In this document: positions 52,003 to 57,389 of the stretch, one piece after another
Position numbering within the stretch: the stretch's first letter is position 1
How the letters are laid out: the number at the start of each line of letters is the position of its first letter
From: Flavobacterium sp. UBA5153
Lineage (GTDB): Bacteria; Bacteroidota; Bacteroidia; Flavobacteriales; Flavobacteriaceae
Direction of reading: 5' to 3'
NCBI GenBank assembly: GCA_002413745.1
Contig: DHXP01000015.1
Span: 1 to 57,389, forward strand
Length of the DNA: 57,389 nucleotides
Notes under the pieces: generated by a model
The model's database searches: none
What the model saw: the letters and a program-made list of their open reading frames with translations, nothing else
Told to the model about the DNA's origin: nothing
Position numbers and translations under genes: made by a program

Positions 52003-54204
52003 ATGTTTAAGAATAATTTTAAAAATACATTATTAACAATTGTTTGTTATATAATGATAGTAATAAATGCTAAAGCTCAAGATACTAATAGTTCAAAATC
52101 TGTAGAAGCTAAAATAGACAATATAATTTCCTCATTAACTATAGAGGAAAAAGTTGCAATGTGTCATGCACAATCTAAATTTAGTACTCCAGGAGTTGCC
52201 AGACTTGGTATTCCCGAATTATGGATGTCTGATGGCCCTCACGGGGTTCGTGGAGAAATTAAATGGGACGATTGGGGATATGCGGGTTGGACAAACGATT
52301 CTATTACAGCATTTCCTGCATTAACTTGTTTAGCATCAACATTTAACCCTAATTTATCTAAAGATTATGGAATAAGTATTGGTGAAGAAGCTCGCTACAG
52401 AAAAAAAGATGTGCTATTAGGTCCAGGGGTAAATATGTATCGGTCGCCTTTAAATGGCCGAAATTTTGAATATATGGGAGAAGATCCGTTTTTGGCTTCA
52501 AAAATGGTGGTTCCATACATTCAAGGGGTGCAACAAAATGGAGTTTCCGCCTGCGTAAAGCATTATGCACTCAACAATCAAGAATCATGGAGAGGTCATA
52601 TAAATGTTGAAGTAAGTGATAGAGCTTTGCACGAAATTTATTTACCTGCATTTAAGGCTGCGGTTGAAGAAGGAAAAGTTTGGTCAATTATGGGAGCATA
52701 TAACCAGTTTAGAGGCCAATATTGTTGCCATAATAAAATATTATTGAATAAAATATTGAAAGAAGATTGGAAATTTGACGGAGTTGTAATAACTGATTGG
52801 GGAGGTGCGCATGATACAAAACAAGCGGCTCTTAATGGTTTAGACATAGAAATGGGAACAGGTACAGATGGTTTAGTAACATCTACACAAAATGCTTACG
52901 ATTTTTATTATTTGGCGAATCCTTTTTTGAAATTAATTAAAAATGGTGAAATTGAGGAAAAAATTTTAAATGATAAAGTCAGAAGAATTTTACGCTTAAT
53001 GTTTCGTACAAATATGAATCCGAATCGTTCTTTTGGAAGAATGAATAATCAGGAACATATTGATGTTGCAAGAAAAATTGCAGGAGAAGGAATTGTGTTG
53101 TTAAAAAATGACGCCTCTTTTTTCCCTATCGATGCCTCAAAAAAAATAACTATTGCTGTTATTGGCGAAAATGCCACAAAATCAATGACAATTGGTGGAG
53201 GTTCCTCCGAATTAAAAGCCAAAAATGAAATATCGCCATTAGATGGATTGAAAAACCGATATAAAAATGCAACCATAATTCACGCAATGGGTTATGCCTC
53301 TGGCCCTTCGGCCTATGACAGAGTTATTCCTTCAAAATTAGACGCAAATAAACTACAACAAGAGGCAATTGAAGTGGCTTCAAAAGCAGATATTGTACTC
53401 TTTTTTGGTGGACTAAATAAAAATCATCTTCAAGATTGTGAAGGGGCAGACAGGAAAGAGTTTAAATTACCGTTTGGACAAGATGAATTATTAAATGAAC
53501 TTATAAAAGTTAATCCGAATATTGGAGTTGTATTAGTAAGTGGAAATGCTGTTGAAATGCCTTGGATTTCCAATGTAAAGGCCATAATGCAGACTTGGTA
53601 TTTAGGCAGTGTTGCAGGAAATGCAATTGCCGATGTTATTAGTGGAGATGTGAATCCTTCGGGAAAACTACCCTTTTCTTTTCCTAAAAAATTAAGCGAT
53701 AATGCAGCACATTCTTTTGGGGAATTGAGCTACCCCGGAGATAGTATCAATGAATATTATAAAGAAGGTATTTTAGTTGGTTATCGCTGGTTTGACACTA
53801 AAAAAATCAAACCCTTATTTGCTTTTGGGGAAGGACTGTCGTACACAACATTTAAGCTTTCAACATTCAAAACTGATAAAAAAGAGTATTCACAAAATGA
53901 ATCAATTGTAATTTCAGGAAATGTTTCAAATACAGGAAATTTTGACGGAGCAGAAGTAGTACAAGTGTATGTTGGAAAACTTAATTCTAAAGTTGAAAGG
54001 GCTGAAAAAGAATTGAAAGGTTTCCAAAAAGTTGAAGTTAAAAAAGGAGGAAATACAGATGCTAAAATTTCTATTGATGTAAAAAGTTTAAGTTTTTATG
54101 ATGAATCCATTTCAAATTGGAATCTGGAAAAAGGCGATTATTTAATATATATAGGAAATTCCTCAAATAATATTTCAAAAAAAATAAAAATAACAATCAA
54201 ATAA
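52003..54204 (+). CDS. GH3 beta-glucosidase
   Basis: A 733-residue exported glycosidase (signal peptide ends AKAQ near residue 26). The N-terminal TIM-barrel contains the nucleophile in GVVITDWGGAHD (Asp265) and the upstream MSDGPHGVRGE and KHYALNNQE. The second alpha/beta domain (about 370-560) includes GEGIVLLKND, and the C-terminal fibronectin III-like domain (about 635-720) has VQVYVGKLNSKVERAEKELKGF. It releases glucose from the non-reducing end of beta-gluco-oligosaccharides in the periplasm, completing the breakdown started by GH16. It may be transcribed alone. Confidence 0.93.
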   Translation: MFKNNFKNTLLTIVCYIMIVINAKAQDTNSSKSVEAKIDNIISSLTIEEKVAMCHAQSKFSTPGVARLGIPELWMSDGPHGVRGEIKWDDWGYAGWTNDSITAFPALTCLASTFNPNLSKDYGISIGEEARYRKKDVLLGPGVNMYRSPLNGRNFEYMGEDPFLASKMVVPYIQGVQQNGVSACVKHYALNNQESWRGHINVEVSDRALHEIYLPAFKAAVEEGKVWSIMGAYNQFRGQYCCHNKILLNKILKEDWKFDGVVITDWGGAHDTKQAALNGLDIEMGTGTDGLVTSTQNAYDFYYLANPFLKLIKNGEIEEKILNDKVRRILRLMFRTNMNPNRSFGRMNNQEHIDVARKIAGEGIVLLKNDASFFPIDASKKITIAVIGENATKSMTIGGGSSELKAKNEISPLDGLKNRYKNATIIHAMGYASGPSAYDRVIPSKLDANKLQQEAIEVASKADIVLFFGGLNKNHLQDCEGADRKEFKLPFGQDELLNELIKVNPNIGVVLVSGNAVEMPWISNVKAIMQTWYLGSVAGNAIADVISGDVNPSGKLPFSFPKKLSDNAAHSFGELSYPGDSINEYYKEGILVGYRWFDTKKIKPLFAFGEGLSYTTFKLSTFKTDKKEYSQNESIVISGNVSNTGNFDGAEVVQVYVGKLNSKVERAEKELKGFQKVEVKKGGNTDAKISIDVKSLSFYDESISNWNLEKGDYLIYIGNSSNNISKKIKITIK

Positions 54205-54370
54205 TTAAAGGTATTATACTGAATAATAATTCTTTCCTATAAGTTTTTAAACTAGTTTGGACTTTTATCAAGAGGGTATTTTGAATAAATATTTACATAT
54301 TATTCAAGTTTAAATAAATCTCTTTTAATCGTAAAAACAGGAAAGAATGGTTGCAACTTTGAGTAATAAC

Positions 54371-54416
54371 GAGCAAAAGCGAAAAGGCCATCAGAAATGA
54401 TGGTCTTTTTGGTTTC
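54371..54416 (+). repeat. Copy of the tRNA-Asn/tRNA-Arg linker
   Basis: The first 46 bases before the tRNA-like sequence repeat the minus-strand region between tRNA-Asn and tRNA-Arg (16497-16543) with one A-to-G change and one T missing. The hairpin AAAAGGCCATCA, GAAA loop, TGATGGTCTTTT (54382-54409) is preserved. The upstream boundary falls at the 3' end of tRNA-Asn. Confidence 0.85.
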
Positions 54417-54489
54417 AGCCCCTTAGTTCAACGGATAGAATAGGAGTTTACTAACCTTTTGATTTGGGTTCGATTCCCGACGGGGGCTA
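54417..54489 (+). tRNA. tRNA-Arg-like sequence, degenerate copy (anticodon position ACT)
   Basis: The sequence follows the tRNA-Arg(CCT) of 16425-16496 with substitutions and one inserted base. Acceptor AGCCCCT/GGGGGCT still pairs, but an extra C lies between T-stem and acceptor. The anticodon stem has a T-C mismatch, and the anticodon loop reads TTACTAA, giving ACT where the parent has CCT. T-stem TTGGG/CCCGA is weakened. A tRNA reading AGU with arginine-type body is not expected, so it is probably a pseudogene. It is in inverted orientation relative to the parent. Confidence 0.8.
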
Positions 54490-54491
54490 CT

Positions 54492-54538
54492 AAAAAGAAG
54501 CCGCCTCAAAATTTAATTTTGAGACGGCTTCTTTTTAT
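54492..54538. terminator. Terminator after the tRNA-like copy
   Basis: A near-perfect 20-bp stem: AAAAAGAAGCCG with CGGCTTCTTTTT and CTCAAAA with TTTTGAG around TTTAA, one C-A mismatch. It is bidirectional and also ends the convergent NfnB-like gene. Confidence 0.88.
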
Positions 54539-54557
54539 TTTAAAACAATGATTTCTT

Positions 54558-56075
54558 TTAAAAACAGAATGTTAATTTTTTAAATGATTCTGCTGAAACT
54601 AGTTTTTGTGCGTAAGCATGAATTCCGCTAGCGGCTTTTCTTCCATCTCCCATGGCAAGAATAACAGTTGCTCCACCTCTTACAATATCACCACCTGCAA
54701 AAAGTCCAGGAATAGATGTCATCATATTGTCATCCACTTTAATGGTATTCCATTTAGTCACTTCCAATTCTGGCATACTTTTCTGAATAATTGGATTAGG
54801 AGAAACACCAACAGCAATAATTACGCTGTCAACATCTATATCGTATTCAGAACCTTCAATAGGAATGGGACGTCTTCTGCCAGAAGCATCAGGTTCGCCT
54901 AATCCCATTTTTTGAACCCTCATTTTATTTAGATTGCCATTCTCATCCGCAAAATATTCAATTGGAGTGGTTAAGGTGATAAATTCAATTTCTTCTTCCA
55001 TGGCATGTCTTATCTCTTCGGCACGTGCAGGCATTTCTTCTAGAGAACGTCTGTAAACAATGATAGCTCTTTCAGCACCCATTCTTTTTGCTGTTCTTAC
55101 GGAGTCTATAGCCGTATTTCCACCACCAACAATGACTACATTTTTTCCAGCATGAACCGGGGTGTCAAATCGCTCATCAGCACCGCCCATTAAATTTACA
55201 CGGGTTAGAAATTCATTAGCACTTTGAATGCCATTAAAATTTTCTCCGGGTATATTCATAAAATTTGGTAATCCTGCTCCACTTGCAACAAAAAAGGCAA
55301 CAAACCCTTCTTCTTTCAAATCATCAATTGTAGCTGTTTTACCTACAATGAAATTAGTGATAAATTTAACACCCATCCGTTTGACGGTATTAATCTCAAA
55401 GTCAACAATTGACTTTGGCAGTCTGAATTCAGGAATCCCATATTTTAAAACACCACCAAGATTGTGCAATGCTTCAAAAACAGTTACATCATATCCAAAT
55501 TTCGCCAATTCACCGGCAACAGTTAATCCTGCAGGCCCGGAACCAATTACGGCTATCTTAATTCCATTTGGTTCAGCTAGTGTTGGGATAGAATTGTCTC
55601 CGTGTTCACGATCATAATCAGCAACAAATCGTTCAAGATGTCCAATAGCAGCACCTTCTCCACTTAATTTTTGTACGTATACACATTGCGCTTCGCATTG
55701 TATTTCTTGCGGACAAACTCTTCCGCAAATAGCTGGTAAAGAGTTGTTTTCTTTCAGCACTTTTGCTGCTCCAAGAATGTCTCCAGCTTCAAGATGTTTT
55801 ATGAATTTTGGTATGTTGGTGCCAACAGGGCATCCAATAATACAAGTAGGGGATACGCAATCCAAACAACGATGAGATTCTTGTAAAGCCAACTCTAATG
55901 TTAATCCCTTATTTACCTCAACATTACTTTTATTTCTTACAAGAGGATCTTCCTCAATCATATGAATTTTAGGAATAAGGGTACGATCCTTACTTTTTAT
56001 TTCTTTACGTAAGATATTGCGCCATTCGGCCTTACGTTCGTTTTTGTAAAATTCTTTGTCTAATTCTGATTCCAT
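54558..56075 (-). CDS. NfnB-like FAD/Fe-S oxidoreductase (glutamate synthase small-subunit family)
   Basis: A 505-residue flavoprotein of the GltD/NfnB family. N-terminal Fe-S motifs are CLDCVSPTCIIGCPVG and ICGRVCPQEIQCEAQC (4Fe-4S sites). Two Rossmann motifs follow: FAD-binding GSGPAGLTVAGELA (near 178) and NADPH-binding VGGGNTAIDSVRTAKRMGAERAI (near 316). It starts 39 bp after the NfnA-like gene. In Nfn complexes this large subunit carries out electron bifurcation between NADH, NADP and ferredoxin. A simple glutamate synthase role would need a GltB gene, which is not nearby. Confidence 0.88.
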   Translation of the reverse strand: MESELDKEFYKNERKAEWRNILRKEIKSKDRTLIPKIHMIEEDPLVRNKSNVEVNKGLTLELALQESHRCLDCVSPTCIIGCPVGTNIPKFIKHLEAGDILGAAKVLKENNSLPAICGRVCPQEIQCEAQCVYVQKLSGEGAAIGHLERFVADYDREHGDNSIPTLAEPNGIKIAVIGSGPAGLTVAGELAKFGYDVTVFEALHNLGGVLKYGIPEFRLPKSIVDFEINTVKRMGVKFITNFIVGKTATIDDLKEEGFVAFFVASGAGLPNFMNIPGENFNGIQSANEFLTRVNLMGGADERFDTPVHAGKNVVIVGGGNTAIDSVRTAKRMGAERAIIVYRRSLEEMPARAEEIRHAMEEEIEFITLTTPIEYFADENGNLNKMRVQKMGLGEPDASGRRRPIPIEGSEYDIDVDSVIIAVGVSPNPIIQKSMPELEVTKWNTIKVDDNMMTSIPGLFAGGDIVRGGATVILAMGDGRKAASGIHAYAQKLVSAESFKKLTFCF

Positions 56076-56114
56076 TTAGCAAATATTTTAATAGAGTTAC
56101 TATTAGTACTTTTT

Positions 56115-56957
56115 TTATTGAATTGAAACATTTTCTGTTGCTTCCATATATTCTCTATAACATTTTGTTTCTAGTGATTTATAGGCTTTTGACCTATTGA
56201 TCATTTCATCAAAATTAACTTTATGGGCATCAAATTCTGGTCCGTTTACACATACAAATTCTGTTTTTCCGCCTACGGTTACTCTACAAGCACCACACAT
56301 TCCGGTTCCGTCGACCATGATGGTGTTTAAACTTGCTTGCGTTGGAATGCCATATTTTTTAGTGGTTAAAGCAGCGAATTTCATCATTATTGCAGGGCCA
56401 ATAACAAAAGCTTCATTTATTTTTTCTCTAAGAATTACCTCTTCCATCCCTTGGGTTACCAATCCTTTTGTTCCTGCTGAGCCATCATCAGTCATGATAA
56501 TAAGTTCATCTGAATATTTTCTCATTTGGTCTTCAAGAATTACCAGATCTTTATTTCGGGCAGCAATAACCGTTATCACTTTGTTGCCTGCTAATTTCAT
56601 AGCCTGAACTATTGGAAATAATGGTGCAACGCCAACACCTCCACCAGCGCATAAAACGGTTCCTACATTAGAAATATGGGTTGCCGTACCTAATGGACCT
56701 ACAACATCTAATATACTGTCACCGGCATTCATAGCGCAAAGTTTATGTGAGGATACCCCAACTCTTTGTACAATTATGGTAATAGTGCCTTTTTCGATAT
56801 CAGCATCAGAAATGGTTAGTGGAATTCTTTCTCCATTTTCATCAATTCTTAAAATGATAAAATGACCTGCCTTACGACTTTTGGCAATATATGGCGCTTC
56901 AACAACCAATCTTGCAACATTTTCTGAAAGAAATTCTTTTTCGATTATTTTGAACAT
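56115..56957 (-). CDS. NfnA-like FAD/NAD-binding oxidoreductase (dihydroorotate/sulfide dehydrogenase-type)
   Basis: A 280-residue protein of the ferredoxin-NADP reductase family (PyrK/SudB/NfnA type). An FAD-binding barrel (about 1-100, RIDENGERIPLTISDAD) is followed by the NAD-binding domain (GGGVGVAPLFPIVQAMK, near 110) and a C-terminal 2Fe-2S region with Cys in MCGACRVTVGG and EFVCVNG. Together with the next gene it forms the two-subunit Nfn/SudAB-like complex. It is first in the pair; no promoter could be read in the 430-bp region upstream. Confidence 0.88.
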   Translation of the reverse strand: MFKIIEKEFLSENVARLVVEAPYIAKSRKAGHFIILRIDENGERIPLTISDADIEKGTITIIVQRVGVSSHKLCAMNAGDSILDVVGPLGTATHISNVGTVLCAGGGVGVAPLFPIVQAMKLAGNKVITVIAARNKDLVILEDQMRKYSDELIIMTDDGSAGTKGLVTQGMEEVILREKINEAFVIGPAIMMKFAALTTKKYGIPTQASLNTIMVDGTGMCGACRVTVGGKTEFVCVNGPEFDAHKVNFDEMINRSKAYKSLETKCYREYMEATENVSIQ

Positions 56958-57389
56958 ATTTTATATTAAATAGCTAAAGTTATGGTGTAATAATGATGAA
57001 GTAGATTTTAAGCTAATTACCATACAAATTTATCAATTTAAACTGAAATGATTTATTGTATTTATGGATTTTAAATTGCTGAAGAGCATTTTTGTTAAAT
57101 GTTCATAATTAGACCCTTATTAGTGGTAATAACGCAATTCAATTCTTTGTTTTTTACATAAAAAAAAATAAAGATACTCCTGTTTTTCATTAATTTTATT
57201 TTGAACAATTTAACCGGATTTTAATGCGAAAATTTGTTTTTTAATAAATTGGATATATAAATAGAAACCGCACAATAAGTTAAACAAACCTTTATTATAT
57301 CGCTAGTTATTTCAAATTAGTCCAATAATACCGATAGCTATCGGGAGAACTAAATGAAATATACAGCGGCATTATACCAGAACGATAGG
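56958..57389. other. Upstream region of the Nfn-like pair and window end
   Basis: About 430 bp of A/T-rich sequence without a recognisable gene. A 14-bp palindrome CCGATAGCTATCGG (57331-57344) is of a kind common in Flavobacterium intergenic regions. From the ATG at 57354 the plus strand is open to the window edge (12 codons, MKYTAALYQNDR); whether a gene begins here cannot be judged. Confidence 0.35.

Noticed and set aside
16425-54489. The two tRNA-Arg copies as attL/attR of an integrated element
   Set aside because: They are inverted relative to each other, the intervening 38 kb contains core genes such as the suf locus, and there is no integrase.

Overview
The window looks like a chromosomal segment of a member of the Flavobacteriaceae, most probably Flavobacterium or a close relative. 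The evidence is low GC, promoters of the Bacteroidota type (TAnnTTTG -7 box) and no clear Shine-Dalgarno sequences. The gene content agrees: SusC/SusD pairs, DUF5689, DUF3078 and DUF2480 proteins, an epimerase-like threonine dehydrogenase, and a suf locus with sufA/B/C/D/S/E. No ribosomal RNA, CRISPR array or prophage is visible.

Layout. 1-8.3 kb: ALDH7-type aldehyde dehydrogenase, a CorA Mg transporter, and a divergent set (secreted endonuclease/phosphatase-fold enzyme facing a TonB receptor plus a DUF5689 lipoprotein) that resembles a nucleic-acid or organophosphate scavenging unit. 8.5-18 kb: LD-carboxypeptidase, YraN, an ACT-domain protein, a RelE/ParE-type toxin-antitoxin pair, a pseudopilin-like membrane protein, Mfd, tRNA-Arg(CCT) and tRNA-Asn(GTT), and the site-2 protease RseP. 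18-25.6 kb: Old Yellow Enzyme, Gfo/Idh/MocA oxidoreductase, MFS permease, an O-acyltransferase pair (SGNH-like protein plus MBOAT, the latter interrupted by an in-frame TAG), and HflX. 25.6-36.9 kb: the Fe-S cluster assembly (suf) locus in two minus-strand blocks, sufA-B-C-D and sufS-lipoprotein-sufE-DUF59-DUF2480, with DUF3078 following. The blocks are separated by a serine hydrolase on the opposite strand. The first block is interleaved with two four-helix-bundle (23S rRNA intervening-sequence protein family) genes and a YoeB-type toxin-antitoxin pair. 37-42.6 kb: MBL-fold hydrolase, subtilisin-like and M1 peptidases, and threonine dehydrogenase. 42.8-54.5 kb: an accessory island with an ISL3-like transposase remnant, a 184-bp MITE with perfect 18-bp terminal inverted repeats and a 9-bp target duplication, an AraC regulator, and a beta-glucan (probably laminarin) utilization locus (SusC, SusD, a surface lipoprotein, GH16, GH3). 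It ends at a degenerate second copy of the tRNA-Arg gene. 54.5-57 kb: an NfnAB-like flavoprotein pair.

How the parts work together. The suf genes supply Fe-S clusters (needed, for example, by the NfnAB pair). The polysaccharide locus binds, cuts and imports beta-glucan at the cell surface and finishes it to glucose in the periplasm. The most unusual features are: (i) both four-helix-bundle genes inside the suf operon are bracketed by inverted repeats, as in 23S rRNA intervening sequences but here inside an mRNA operon; (ii) the amber codon in the MBOAT gene, with about 45 intact codons behind it; (iii) the inverted, degenerate duplicate of the tRNA-Arg gene plus its upstream terminator, 38 kb away; and (iv) the complete MITE. 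Functions were assigned by reading motifs only; no database search was run.
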